NCBI GenBank assembly: GCA_963576785.1
Contig: OY756148.1
Span: 1,302,001-1,366,000, forward strand
DNA: 64,000 nt
Direction: 5' to 3'
Origin: Chlorophyllum brunneum
Taxonomy: Eukaryota; Basidiomycota; Agaricomycetes; Agaricales; Agaricaceae
Numbering within the stretch: position 1 is the first letter of the stretch; every line of letters begins with the position of its first letter. Below the pieces are notes generated by a model. The model did not search any database. It was not told the origin of the DNA and saw nothing but the letters and a program-made list of their open reading frames with translations. Of this stretch, positions 35,057 to 47,037 are shown piece after piece. The position numbers and the translations under genes are program-made.

Positions 35057-36304
35057 TCACCTTCGCCTAAAGAGACGAGAAAACCACCCCCTAGACTCGC
35101 CCCGTGACGTTGCCCGCCCTCTACCAGTATCGGCCGACGCGGCGCTATGTCTACGTTTATATTGTGCAGGGGTTTCCTTCGTGACGCCGTCCGCCCACAT
35201 CCCTCGTTTGGCAGCTCTACCGAGCAGTTAGCGGTGATGGTTTTCATGTGATTTTAGATATCACCTAGCCTCCATCTCCACCCGGAGATACTCTTTCTTT
35301 CCCTCTGGCCCATATTCAGCGCCTGCCTGTGGGGTTCGTAGAGTCAAATTTACTGTGCTACTTGAAAGAAGAACAGGGAAAGATACAAACCTGCTCATAA
35401 GTCGTGACACAACCTGCTTTGAGCATCTCTATGGGCAGACTCCTTCCACGGAAGAAAGCACTAGGAAGAAAGCGGGGAGCGAAGCGCACATTCGCTACCT
35501 GGAGTAAAGGTGTGGGTAATATGTTCCTTGTAATGTGGGGAAATGAGAGGCCTACCACACGCGAATACTGGTCCCGTCGTAATAGTTGACAGTAGACTGG
35601 TTTTCCCAAAATGTTTTGGCGTAACCAATGAAGGCTCTCTGCAGCAAATGGCTGGCCTGGTTTACCGAAATGTGCTGCCTGTGGTGCGTGGGCGCCATCG
35701 AAGAGAGGAGACCATAGAAGCAGGAAAGGAACTCACCTCAGGAGCATCCACTCCGGCGATTCTAATGTGTAATGTCTGGTCTTTGAGTTCTGCGGAGAGT
35801 CTATGTGACCAAAACGGGTGACATATGGAAGTCCTCAATAACCTTTAATCGAGGTTGGGACTCTCCTGAACTTGAGTGGCCAGCGCCAGCCTCCGAATGA
35901 CGGGGTGTGAAAGAGACGAAAATTATCCGCATCACCTACACTTTAGAATATAAGATATATCAGGACCTACCCAAGGTCACATAAAGATAGCATCGTACTC
36001 ACCTCGTAACAAACCCTCTAATCCACCGTCTGCTCGTAAACAAGTCCGGGGTTATCCAGTCCGTGTTCCGGATCCGCCTTCCATATCGTATATACAGTAA
36101 AGCCCCACCAATTGAACTCGCACAACCCAAGCTAAAAGTGACCAAGGCCAGCAGAGCTGGTGGTGCAGATTCGAGTTGAGTCCTGACACGTTCCAGCCCG
36201 CGTTCTGTTTCTCGTGTAGGTCCTTTCAACGCTGATTCAACAGGTATTGGTTCACTGTTGTTTGTGCCGTCATTGGATTTGCTGGGCCAAAATTTGGAGA
36301 ACAT
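35057..36304 (-). CDS. LCL3: Membrane-bound SNase-like endonuclease Lcl3
   Basis: Seven exons on the minus strand: 36003-36304, 35843-35940, 35737-35789, 35556-35678, 35391-35498, 35265-35326, 35057-35216 (301 codons; sum is a multiple of three). Family knowledge: Lcl3 is a mitochondrial membrane protein with a staphylococcal-nuclease-like fold. The start is ATG 36304, because the open frame at 36316 begins with TTG. Residues about 45-70 form one transmembrane helix ([20 protein letters not shown]). The nuclease part shows [23 protein letters not shown] with the active-site-type Arg and Glu, [38 protein letters not shown] and [13 protein letters not shown], all in family order. The basic C-terminal tail ends in FSRLFRRR. 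The 57-nt intron at 35499-35555 has no stop and is in frame, so its retention would add 19 residues. Confidence 0.93.
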
Positions 36305-36899
36305 GTTAAGTAACAAGTCGTGACGCGCATGAGTCCGGTCCGGGCCAATTGTTCATTTTCCCACGAGGGACATATATATTGATTACCGATCCTAGGTCTT
36401 CGGTAAAGGGTCGAACTAGTTTGCTATCTGAGTTATGTGCGAAATCATACAGGAACAACCGGAGTCCATGCCAAACCAATGATTCAAACAATAGCAGAAC
36501 CTGACGGTCCAACGGAAGTGATTATATGTTCTGAAGAAGCGTAAAAACCGGTGCCTGGAGGAGCGCAGAACCATCAAAGAAGAAGAATATGGTGTGTGGC
36601 GTGATGAGAACGGTAGGTAACATTTTTCCTGTCCCGTCATCTACTCCCAAACGCACAAACACGTCCTTCCGAACATTGCCAGGTGTAGCACGATTGCGAT
36701 GTCATCTAGGTGTCGAGGCAAAGGTCAGTCAGTTAATGGCGCGTGTATACGCCATAAAAAATCTCTAATCTGCATCGAAAGCCAAGAAATACAATTCGCT
36801 GTTTCTACTATAATACACTCTCGATCACACGTAGTTCTGTGGTCGCAGACCAGAGATATATTAAAAAGAACTCCAAGATAGCCCCGATGGGGTGAGTGT
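36305..36899. other. Intergenic, LCL3 upstream region
   Basis: It lies between the LCL3 start (36304, -) and the stop of the PP28-type gene (36900, -), so it should hold the LCL3 promoter and the 3' end of the next gene. No gene is seen. TATA-like sequences occur near 36365, but I cannot assign one. Confidence 0.4.
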
Positions 36900-37848
36900 T
36901 CAAACCTTGCCACGCCTGCTGAGTTGAGCTTCCTTCTTTGCTTTACTCTCCTTCGCCTTGGCTGAAACCGCGTGAGTAAAATCGGGCGGTAAGTACGTGA
37001 ATGCGAACGTCAGCCGACCTTCTGTTTCAGCTTGCCTCTTGGCCGCAGCGGCCTCTCGTTCCGCACGAATCTTAGTGAGTCGCTCGAGATCAGCCTTGGC
37101 CTTGTCGGTCTTGCCTTGGACGTGCAACTACAATCGTAATTAGTAATCCAATGCGGTAAGGCATACAGCCATGGCATACCTTCCAGTATCGTTCATCCGC
37201 CTCCTTCTTTTCCTTCTGTTCCCTACGGTCAAAAAATTATTTCCTACTTCTGTGAGGAACAATAATGAATGAAACGTGCCTTTCGCGCCTGGTCAGCTGC
37301 CTCGGTTCATTCAAGTCCGAAATTGTCAGTTTCTTCTGCACATGATTGGGATTAATGAGATCAGCATCCTCGTCATCTTCATCCTCATCTTGAGACTGTT
37401 TAGCCGTCTGTTTCTTCTTCATCTCTTTTCTTTGCGCCCTCGTAAGCTCTGTCTTCCCTTCTCCAATTTCCTCTTCCTCAGACTCCTCAGACTCTTCTTG
37501 TGAGCCTTCCTCAGAATCCTCTTCTTCCGAATCATCATCATCATCGTCATTATTTTTCTCTCTGTCAATTGAACATTCTGCTTGCGTAAACGGGAATGTA
37601 AAAACGCATACCTCGGGTCTCTACCATCTGGGAACGAAGACGCATCCCGGTCAATCGCCATAGCACGGCTTTAGCAATGCAAGTAAGAAATTACAAGATC
37701 AGAGTCGCGGATCTGGCAAGGGAGGTACCTGAAGTTGCGTCCTCCGCCGCGCTTTGTTTTGAATTTTCCTAACAATAAAAACCGTAAGCGTCCTCTGATT
37801 AAACACATAAAACAATACTAAGCAACACCTACCTGTTCCACGAGCCAT
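36900..37848 (-). CDS. PP28 / PDAP1-type casein-kinase substrate phosphoprotein
   Basis: Seven exons on the minus strand: 37833-37848, 37729-37768, 37612-37668, 37280-37561, 37180-37222, 37019-37127, 36900-36961 (202 codons). The N-terminus MARGTGKFKTKRGGGRNFS is basic. The middle is a long acidic region with Asp5, SEEED and EESEESEEEE runs, which suits casein kinase II sites. The diagnostic PP28 block is ISDLNEPRQLTRRERE, then EADERYWKLHVQGKTDKAKA, then LERLTKIRAEREAAAAKR, ending in a Lys-rich tail. Animal members are heat- and acid-stable phosphoproteins; the fungal role is unclear. The intron at 37223-37279 appears to have a GC donor (GCACGT): no GT donor keeps the frame across this conserved Arg-Arg-Glu-Arg-Glu junction. 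Divergent from NDUFA6. Confidence 0.88.
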
Positions 37849-38074
37849 GATTCAATCTGAGCGTGCTGATTTCAGAGGGTGCAAGTCAGGGAGGGATAAA
37901 CAAGCAGTGCACAATGGCCGACAAGCGAGATCAAAGCTCACAGCATCCGATCACGTTCCGGCAAATACCATATTTAGCATCTTACCGACCGAAAGCGCCG
38001 ACTCTCCGGCTCGGTCCAAACCGTGCTCAACGTTCTCCGCCTCCAACTTATCACTCACACCGCTCACAGCAGCG
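37849..38074. promoter_or_regulatory. Bidirectional promoter PP28-type gene / NDUFA6
   Basis: 226 bp separate the two divergent start codons. No TATA box is evident, and a shared promoter is likely. Confidence 0.45.
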
Positions 38075-38587
38075 ATGTCGACGATACCCGCCCGTCTCTC
38101 TAAAGCAGCGCGCGCATCTACAGGGAACACTGAAGCTCGCCAGCGCGTCCTCCAGCTGTACCGTGATTGGTATCGTGCAGTACGTTCTCCACCTTTTTCC
38201 CCACCAAACCCAATATAACAACCTTTGGTCAGGCTCCAGAGATTTGCACCCTTTACACTCTCAGCGTCTCTCCAGCCTATGTCCGACACGCCATCCGCCA
38301 AAAATTCGAGAAAAACCGCTATGTGACGGACCCGCGTGCTATCGACGTGCTCATCCACAAGTCAAAGCAAGATTATCAAGAAACTATGAATCTCTGGAAA
38401 CAGAATGATCATGTTTTGGGAATTTTGCTAGCGGATGAGGGTCCTAAGCAACCAAAGACTTTCTTGCAGAAATTCTATGAAGGTAAAGCCGTCCTTTTAC
38501 TTTGGATGGTGTGTCGTGGCGGTCTCATGGTTTATACTAGGGCGAGACGAGGAGGCTATTACCCCTGCTGCGTCAGGTGTGAACTAA
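38075..38587 (+). CDS. NDUFA6: Complex I LYR-motif accessory subunit NDUFA6/B14
   Basis: Exons 38075-38179, 38233-38482, 38541-38587 (133 codons). Accessory subunit on the matrix arm of mitochondrial NADH:ubiquinone oxidoreductase; LYR proteins of this group bind the acyl carrier protein. Visible features: EARQRVLQLYRDWYRAAPEI carries the L-Y-R tripeptide, then YVRHAIRQKFEKNRYVTDP, a signature of this subunit, then IDVLIHKSKQDYQETMNLWK and FLQKFYEGRDEEAITPA. The size is as expected for the family. Both introns (53 and 58 nt) split codons cleanly or at phase 0. The presence of complex I fits a strictly respiring filamentous fungus. Confidence 0.92.
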
Positions 38588-39145
38588 TTACTAGACAATG
38601 GCACCGATTTCCTCCCGTACATGGACCTTGGAATAAGACTTGTTCTTCGGTCGATGAAGTTCTAGGTCGTAAACCATCCCGCGAACGACAATTCACCGCT
38701 TTAGGATATGACCCAGCCTGCCTTCGTTCTCGTCTTCCCCAGGCGCCTGAGTGTCCTGTGGGATCACATCTACACTCAGAGGTTCATACACAGGGAGCTC
38801 ATGTAGTGTCAAAACCCTACACGAGGTCAGCTATAGCGGGAGGTGATCCAACCTGGATGTCCTATGAATGCGAATACAGCGTGAATGTGGAGGTTTACTG
38901 GCCTCTAGTACTTTCCCTATCTATCCCCCGCAGTGTAAAAGAAGTGATAGCAAGTTCGGCCAGATTTAATTGAAGCCGGAAAGATGAATTCTATCATGTG
39001 GGACGAGTCGGCGGATCTCCGTTGAGACTGGGACCACAATTGGGCTCTGAGTAGTAAAGGTTCATAACGAAGGGAGCTCGGTCCTGAAGGCGGCATAAAT
39101 CCGTAAACTTAGATTATGAAGATCGTAGACGATGCTCTTCCCCCT
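38588..39145. other. Convergent intergenic region, nothing recognised
   Basis: The 558 bp between stop codons of NDUFA6 (+) and the PPR-like gene (-). The open codons continuing to 38973 in the NDUFA6 intron frame are not supported, because the spliced stop at 38585-38587 fits the protein family better. Confidence 0.45.
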
Positions 39146-41410
39146 TCACCGCGTCACCTCCTTGACCCTCCGAACAACCTTCTCCCACTTCATAATCTCC
39201 TTCACATTCGGCAGTCTCTTCTCTCCAACCCACTCCTTAGTCCAATTCACCAATCTTACATACTCTCTCCCACCTTCCACCTCCACTTCATCACCACTCT
39301 GAATCATCCTCTCAACCAAAGGAGCTTGTACACTAACTTCACGCCAAGCTGCAAGACTTGATGCGAGTGTGGATGATGATGGTTGGATATGTAGGTATTT
39401 CATCCATGTGAGTAAGAGTGGAATTTCGTTGGAACGGGAAGAAAGTGTGAGGAGGAGGATGTATTGTAGACAGGTTGAGTTTGTTGGGTGGATTGAGGGG
39501 TAGTGGGAACGCATTATTGATTGACTGACGCTTGAGGAGGCAAAGAGACCTTCAAACGCTTCAAAAGTGTATTTCGTGCCTCCTAGCTTCCTGAACCCGA
39601 ATCCTAATCCTGCAGCAGGGTCATCGTCTAGAGATGTCCGTACAGCACTCGCTGGGCTCTCAAGCTCCAACATCCGTTGTACCCCTTCCTCGCCTCCCTC
39701 TTGTTCGACGGCCATTCCAAACAAAGCTTGTAAAAAGACTTTTCTCACTGTAGTTGCGGGGTCAGAGCCATGCCAAATTCCCGAGGTGTACCCGACAGGT
39801 TTGCCTTTGACAGGGTCATGGAGGAGGGACGTGATACTCGAGGCAGCAGATTCGCGTGTGGGGGGCGTGGATTGAGAAGGTGGCTTTTTGGAACGCCGGA
39901 ATGGGTTTTTCAAGGAGAGATGTGCAAGAGCACCGGAGAGAGTGTCGTCCAGTTTGTGTGCCAAGCGTGCGGATTGAAGAAGTATGGAGAGAGAAAGAGC
40001 GTTGGGTTGGACGCCGTAGAGTTGTTCCATAGAGTCCCATATGCGAAACACGATATCTGGTCGTTGTATGCGGTTTAAGGCGACCATGAAATCGTTGATC
40101 GTCTTTTGGGTCACTTTTACTGGTTTTCTCAACATAACTCTCTTCACTTGGCCGACATCCGCTGGCTTGGAGCCTAGATGCTCTAGAAGCAGAAAAGCGT
40201 CGTATGGTCTGCCAACTCTCGTAAGGGCAACAACACCGGTTGCCAGAGCTTCCGAGTCAATCGTGACCCCACTCTTCAATAGCTTTTTCCAGTACGATAC
40301 AGCGTTGACTGTATCGCCTCTGAGCAGTAAGCCACGTATGAGAATAGTGTAGGTTGCGACTGTTGGTCTTCCCCCAGGGGCACGGTGGAAGAGATTTAGT
40401 AGATGTGATGGAGTACACCTGGTGTCCCGGGTGAGGATGGAAAGGGCGGATGTGAGATCGTGGATACTGGAGAATTTTGTGCGTAAAAGGCGGGTGAGAG
40501 TGCGAGTCTTGGGCCTGGTGGAGGGTATGGTGACGGTTGGCTGAGATGTGGCAGCGAGTTTGCGGAGGAAGCCAAACGCAGGGGATGCGGAGGTATATGC
40601 GCCGAGCATGAGGGTGTTGGCGCGGGTTTGGGGTATGGATGAGGGATTGAGAAGGGACGCTGTTTCGTCTACTTGGTCCGATTGGGCGTGTATCGCGTTG
40701 TAGTACTTTTTCGCGTCGTGGATAGCTCCATCTTTGGCGAAAAAACGTAGGTAAGCCTCGAGGTGGGATGTTTTAGGGACAAAAGCCTCCTGGACCATGC
40801 GGGCTTGGAGGTACTTTGTCAGCTGGAGAGTGACAAAGCGGTCGTCGAGGAGTGCTTGGTACGTGTCGGAGGTAAGCTTTAGCTGGCGGGACTCCATAGC
40901 CTTGAGTAAGAGGAGGGCGATGTTGGCGCTTTCGACGGTACGATTTGGGATGGAGGAGGTTACGTGGAGCATGAGATTAAAGTACGCCGAGGGGTGCTCG
41001 ATCCATGTCGACAGAAAGGTCTGGGCGAGGCTGCGGAGAGGGACGACGAGGTTGAAACGGGCGAGCTGGATTGCAGCAACGAGGATTATTGGGCCGTGGA
41101 GTTCCTTGGGTGCGGTGTCGAGGTGGGCGTAGACGAGACTGAGCATGGGGCCATGGGCGTGCTGGGACGAGCGGACCTTGCTGGTGATGAGATAGAGGGC
41201 GACCCAGGGCGGGGCACGGGTGTTCACGTCAATGGCGGGCTGGCGGAGAACGGCCTTCCAGCGGTCAAACTCGGCGGCGGAGATGCCGGACGCGTGGAGG
41301 GCCTCCGCGAGAGGGATGCGGTGGGCCGGGTGGCGGAGGGCATGGAGGAGGGGCCAGAGAGCGTGTCTGGTGTGTCTGCGGGCAAGTGCAAGGTACTTTT
41401 GCGAGAGCAT
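39146..41410 (-). CDS. PPR-like (pentatricopeptide) helical-repeat protein
   Basis: Single exon of 754 codons. The open frame begins at 41434 with GTG; the first ATG is 41410. The N-terminus is rich in Arg, Ala and Leu without acidic residues for about 25 residues (LSQKYLALARRHTRHALWP), as in a mitochondrial targeting sequence. The protein is almost wholly alpha-helical, with loosely spaced helix pairs resembling PPR units, best at PTVATYTILIRGLLLRGDTV and VTQKTINDFMVALNRIQRPD, each followed by a second helix. PPR proteins bind organellar RNA, so a mitochondrial RNA or translation role is inferred. The repeats are divergent, so another helical-repeat class cannot be excluded. Only 71 bp separate it from the divergent SR gene. 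Confidence 0.75.
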   Translation of the reverse strand: MLSQKYLALARRHTRHALWPLLHALRHPAHRIPLAEALHASGISAAEFDRWKAVLRQPAIDVNTRAPPWVALYLITSKVRSSQHAHGPMLSLVYAHLDTAPKELHGPIILVAAIQLARFNLVVPLRSLAQTFLSTWIEHPSAYFNLMLHVTSSIPNRTVESANIALLLLKAMESRQLKLTSDTYQALLDDRFVTLQLTKYLQARMVQEAFVPKTSHLEAYLRFFAKDGAIHDAKKYYNAIHAQSDQVDETASLLNPSSIPQTRANTLMLGAYTSASPAFGFLRKLAATSQPTVTIPSTRPKTRTLTRLLRTKFSSIHDLTSALSILTRDTRCTPSHLLNLFHRAPGGRPTVATYTILIRGLLLRGDTVNAVSYWKKLLKSGVTIDSEALATGVVALTRVGRPYDAFLLLEHLGSKPADVGQVKRVMLRKPVKVTQKTINDFMVALNRIQRPDIVFRIWDSMEQLYGVQPNALSLSILLQSARLAHKLDDTLSGALAHLSLKNPFRRSKKPPSQSTPPTRESAASSITSLLHDPVKGKPVGYTSGIWHGSDPATTVRKVFLQALFGMAVEQEGGEEGVQRMLELESPASAVRTSLDDDPAAGLGFGFRKLGGTKYTFEAFEGLFASSSVSQSIMRSHYPSIHPTNSTCLQYILLLTLSSRSNEIPLLLTWMKYLHIQPSSSTLASSLAAWREVSVQAPLVERMIQSGDEVEVEGGREYVRLVNWTKEWVGEKRLPNVKEIMKWEKVVRRVKEVTR

Positions 41411-41481
41411 AGGAGACCAAACACGCCCAAACACGTGTTTTTAGCTGGCCGCTTTCTCATCGCCTCTCTGCCCCAGCCAAC
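41411..41481. promoter_or_regulatory. 71-bp bidirectional promoter PPR-like / SR factor
   Basis: The start codons of two divergent genes are only 71 bp apart. This gap must hold both 5' UTR starts, or the transcripts overlap in antisense. No TATA element is seen. Confidence 0.45.
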
Positions 41482-42578
41482 ATGCCCCGCATCCTCTTCG
41501 TCAGTGGCTTCCACCCCCAGACACGCGCAAGAGACCTTGCCTTTGAGTTCGAACGGTGCGTCCCTTCCCCTCCCCCCCGCACCCCGCTCATCCTCCCCAG
41601 CTTTGGCCCCCTTGTCCGCTGCGACGTCCCCGCTCCAAGAAACCCCCGCTCAAGCTCAAACCCGTAAGTCCTCTCCCGACACAGATCTTTTCTTTTCTTC
41701 TCCCAGTCGATCAAGTCGACCTCGACCCCGTCGCTCGCATCGACTCGTCTCGAACCCAATAAATCGTTCCTTTCGACGCGAGCTCGTGTCCGTCCTTTCA
41801 CTCGCGAGAAAATATCACCTTAGCACGTTCTTCGTCGTACCACATTCGATTCGACCCCTCTCGTCTATCGATTCTACCGAACAACACAACGCTCAACATC
41901 TCCTTCGAACCTCCCCTACTCCTCGTGCAGTTACGCTTTTGTCGAGTTCCGCAATGGCCGCGATGCAGAAGACGCCTATTACGACATGTATGTTTCCTCC
42001 TTGCCCCTCCACCAAGTCCCCACTCCTTACTTGTCATTCCTCTTTTGTTTCAGGCATGGACGCTACTTTGAAGGCAGCCGGCTAAGCATCCAGGTATGTC
42101 TTTGACCACATGTTCCACTCCCATCTTCACACGTGACTTCCAGTGGGCCAAGAATCCTCCTTCCTCCGTCTGGCGCTACGAACGCAGGTCGCCTCGCAGA
42201 GACCGTTCCCGCAGCCCCCGCCGAAGGGACGACCGAGACAGGGATTACGACCACCGTGATCGTGACCGCGACAGGGACCGCGACCGCAGGAGGGGCCGTT
42301 CCAGGTCTCCCGACAGGCGTGGAAGGACTCCGTCTACCGATAGAAGACGCGATGATCGAGACCGTGACCGCGACCGCGACCGTGAAAGGGACAGAGACGA
42401 ACGCAATGGTGGCGATCGTGACCGTGAACGCGATCGCGAACGTGTCAGGACCCCTCCACTCCCCAATCCCGATGAGAGTGGCAAGAAGGACTTGCACCAT
42501 GCCGTTCTCGATGACAGGGATCATAGGGACAGAGACGAAAAGAGGGAGAATGGTCGTACCCCTCCTTATGATAATTGA
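41482..42578 (+). CDS. SR-type splicing factor (RRM plus Arg/Asp-rich tail)
   Basis: Exons: 41482-41555, 41601-41663, 41931-41987, 42054-42093, 42144-42578 (222 codons). The N-terminal RRM (residues about 3-75) shows RNP2-like ILFVSGFHP and RNP1-like YAFVEFRNGRDAEDAYYDMH, then GRYFEGSRLSIQWAKNPPS. The tail begins RRSPRRDRSRSPRRR, with true SR dipeptides, and changes to a long Arg-Asp/Arg-Glu alternating repeat. Such proteins bind pre-mRNA and recruit spliceosome components in the nucleus; the layout resembles fission yeast Srp1. The second intron (41664-41930, 267 nt) is much longer than its neighbours and may be a site for regulated splicing, which is common in SR genes. Confidence 0.88.
42185..42550 (+). 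repeat. Arg-Asp/Arg-Glu dipeptide-coding low-complexity repeat
   Basis: Within the last SR exon, hexamer-like units related to CGNGAC code for alternating Arg-Asp and Arg-Glu. The repeat keeps long open frames on both strands, including a mirror frame rich in Arg-Ser on the minus strand, which I treat as a shadow. Confidence 0.7.
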
Positions 42579-43116
42579 GTATTGACTCTTTGTCGTGCTA
42601 ACCTAGCCCCCCTTGACTCTTTTATTTCTACTTTTTACTTGCTCCTTTTTCCAGTTTCCCTTGGCCCTAGTATGTCTTCGTATGCCATTGGTTCTTTGCC
42701 CTCACTTGTCACTCTTTTTCTTCAAAATAACTCCCCATCTGGGTATACTCATTGCGTTATTACAGCCCCCCTATGTAATCACCTTCCAATATATGATTAT
42801 GTGCCAACCTCGGCTTATTATGATTCTCTATCATTGTGGGCCCATCCTGACGTTGCATTATGATATGCTGTTCGTCGCCTATCAGGATCAAGATAAAAAC
42901 ATCCCTTCTTTGCAGACATGTGGGCCCCGGGAGTAAGAACTGCGCTCATATCCAGAATAGATGAGAATGGAATGCCCTAGAAGCCATCAAGTCCTCCACA
43001 ATGCTCCAACAATGCGCGATTTGTCATTTTTCCGAAACAACGGCGAATAACAAGCTATCTTACAGGTGGAGGTAATCTACGACTCCCCACAAACTCTCAA
43101 CTTTCAGCTCTCCTAA
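42579..43116. other. Intergenic region, T-rich 3' end
   Basis: It follows the SR stop codon and precedes the aldo-keto reductase start. The first 200 bp are T-rich, typical of 3' UTR and termination in this genome. No gene is seen. Confidence 0.4.
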
Positions 43117-44492
<1,376 letters not shown>

Positions 44493-44756
44493 GCCCATTG
44501 GTGCTAGTGGACCGCTTTTGTGCTTTCGAACGTTGCGCTTTCGAATGTGGAAATATTATCACGGGGCGGGTATTACACGAATCGTGGCCAAAGTCTCCCC
44601 ATTTCGCAGCTGGTCTATCGAGTACATTCGGACCAGTAAGAAGCGAAAGCAAGGACTAACGTAACAAACGTAGCCTTGCAGGGGTTTATTGAAACCGTCC
44701 CTGGGCAGAGTATATCGCATCCTATATGCTTGGGGGTGCGGTGGAGAGTCTGGTGG

Positions 44757-46816
44757 TCATAGACGATAACTTGGTATGCGTTGAGTGGAGTCTGTATCAC
44801 GGAGAACCCAAATCACCGCCTGTACGGTGGAACGCTGCACTGGAGACCCAAATGAGTGCGTACAGCCCCTGAAGCGTGAAGTATCAAACACTTACCGTCA
44901 AAATCTGTAGGGCATACTTTATCATTCTGTGTTTCGGGTATGGGACCACTTCATAAGTATTCCAATCAGGACAATACCAGAAATACGCCTTCTTGTCTCC
45001 ACGGCCAAGGACATACGAGGAAGCTAGCTGGGCGTAAGAAGGGCAGTATGTTTGGTCTACAGCATATTCCAGAGCATGGCGATCCTTCACCGGAAAAACG
45101 AATTCCTTGAGGAATATCGGTGGAACCTGGGTTCAGAAAATCAGGTCTAGCATTAGATCATCTAATCCATGCATGTACTATTGGTTTACCTTTCGGAGAA
45201 TTTCGTCCAGAGCCTTGATTGTACCAGACACCGCAAGGGTGAAATCCCCGAACATGCAAAGCTTGCTAAAGTCGAAATCCATTAGGGCAGAGGCCGTTTG
45301 ATCGTCGAAGGGTGCTAAAAGGCAAAGCTTGAAAAACCCAGTCGCAAGCACTTTGTAAGCCGAAGATCGCATTTCTGTATCCAGCGGATACGCTGATCCT
45401 AAGACTATGTTCCGGTTAGGTCCACCAGGAGGGTTCATCAGCTCGACGTTCATCTACATCGGCTCAGGTAATCGGACACTCACACTCTGATTCGCAATGT
45501 GGTTCGTCACCTGCGTTGATCTCATTCAATCCGTAACAAATCAACCCTTAAGGTATTTGCAGAATCTCCCCAGACACAGTAGTCTTTCGAGCGGGCGGGG
45601 TCTGTTACGAAATCCATGAAAGACTGGTGATAAAATCTAATGGAATGTCCATTTGTCACCATGACTGAATGAAGGGCTTGGCAAGCGCCTTGAAATCGCG
45701 ACTCGGAAAGACCCAAGAAGCGAAAAAGGTCCCAGCCCTCAATGCGCATTTCAAGACTGGTTGCCAACAAAATCCATTGCAAGGATCGAAGTATTGTGGT
45801 AGGAATATGTTGCATGATCAGGGTATAAAATGCGTCTAGTTCGGGGAGATGGTGTCCCGTCAGGCGGAGAACTGCGTGTAGTCGAGTCCCAGGCCCGTTG
45901 GAGTTGCGCTGGTCGATGAATAGGACGACGGAATTTGCATAGATAGACGGCCCTGCGGAGAGTTCAACGAGGTTTTTTCGGATGGCCAAGGCAGCGTCAG
46001 CCCATGTCTCCGTCCAACTTCTGACAACTTGTCCGTTAGGAACCATTTAATTTGGGCGTCAATGTCTCGTGATATGGTTATTTCCCGTTGGAGACATAGG
46101 GGTCTAATATTGGGTAGGTTAAAAACGTAGTTGAGGCTCGGTTCGAGGCGGCTCAGGAAAAGCCAGAGAAAGGGGGTGGATTGGTCTTCGACAGATTGAG
46201 CGACAATCTTGACAATGTCCTCCTGTGCATTTTCGTCAAGGCCATCAACGATGATGACGTATTGAGGGACTTCTTCTCCTTGAGCCTTCAGGGCTTGAAG
46301 AGGAGAGACAATGAGGTCGTGAAACTGCTGTGGCATCGATTTCTTGAGCATGGTTGGATCTCTGGGAATCTTGTAATCCAACATGTTACCGTAAGGCGTG
46401 TGTTTGACGGCAAGTTGATATGAAAGTGAAGTGATGAAGCGGTCGGGATCATTTCTATGGTCGGGTCGAGAGAAGCAAAACGCAGCCCCTAGTCTCGACC
46501 CCAGCGCCTCTGCATAAGACTGGGCGAGGGCGGACTTTCCGACGCCGCCAGGTCCTTTCAACCAATAGACTCCCTCTCTGTGGCTGGTGCCACTGGAGAC
46601 CCATTGGTTGAGTTCGTTAAAATACTCCTGGCGTGTACGAGGGTGACAATGAGGGGGTGGATAACGAGCAGAGGAGTCGTGGGCAGCCTCTGGAATGGAG
46701 GCTTCGAGAAGAAGCTGGAGACCGGTGGGCCTTTCGCTTCCATGGATATTGATGGACTGGTCGATGAAATGAGGGTGTGTGATGAGGATATTGTGGGCAC
46801 CAAGGAAATAATCCAT
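44757..46816 (-). CDS. NACHT-type STAND NTPase, frame-broken
   Basis: A NLR-like NTPase of the kind implicated in fungal non-self recognition. Start ATG 46816 (46882 is an alternative). The N-terminus FLGAHNILITHPHFIDQSIN precedes ARYPPPHCHPRTRQE, the usual junction to NACHT in mushrooms. Walker A is LKGPGGVGKSALAQS and Walker B is YVIIVDGLDEN. The frame then breaks: up to PWPSEK it is in one frame, and from NLVELSAGPSIYAN it continues in another, with the switch at an A6 run (45973-45978). A one-base homopolymer deletion explains this, so it may be a pseudogene or a sequence error. Downstream exons are proposed at 45546-45972, 45190-45453, 44896-45126 and 44757-44834. They encode about 190 residues of an unfamiliar C-terminal domain (with FWYCPDWNTYEVVPYPKHR) in place of the usual TPR or WD repeats. 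Confidence 0.75.
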
Positions 46817-47037
46817 GATGATTGGGGAGCACAAATGTACTGTGCTGTGAAGACAGGCTTCAGCCAGACGCCCTTTTGCCATAACCGGGCGCCTACAATG
46901 GCCATGAGGCTGTTAATGCTGTTGAGTGTTTCAGCCAATCAGTACCTTGCTGCCAGTGCTATAAGGTGACGGTTAACGCTCTCGTCCTGCCGCGCACCAC
47001 AGTCGCCTTGTCTACCCATTCGTCATATCTGACAGAC
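46817..47037. promoter_or_regulatory. Bidirectional promoter NACHT / DUF6535 gene
   Basis: 221 bp lie between the divergent start codons of the NACHT gene and the DUF6535 gene, or 155 bp if the NACHT protein starts at 46882. No specific element is recognised. Confidence 0.45.

Noticed and set aside
40964..42085. 373-codon plus-strand frame spanning the PPR-like and SR start region
   Set aside because: It starts at ATG but reads antisense through the PPR gene and then through SR introns in the wrong frame, while the SR exons spliced separately give a true RRM.
42245..42484. Arg-Ser-rich minus-strand frame resembling an RS domain
   Set aside because: It is the complement of the Arg-Asp repeat of the SR gene; repeats of this type read open on both strands.
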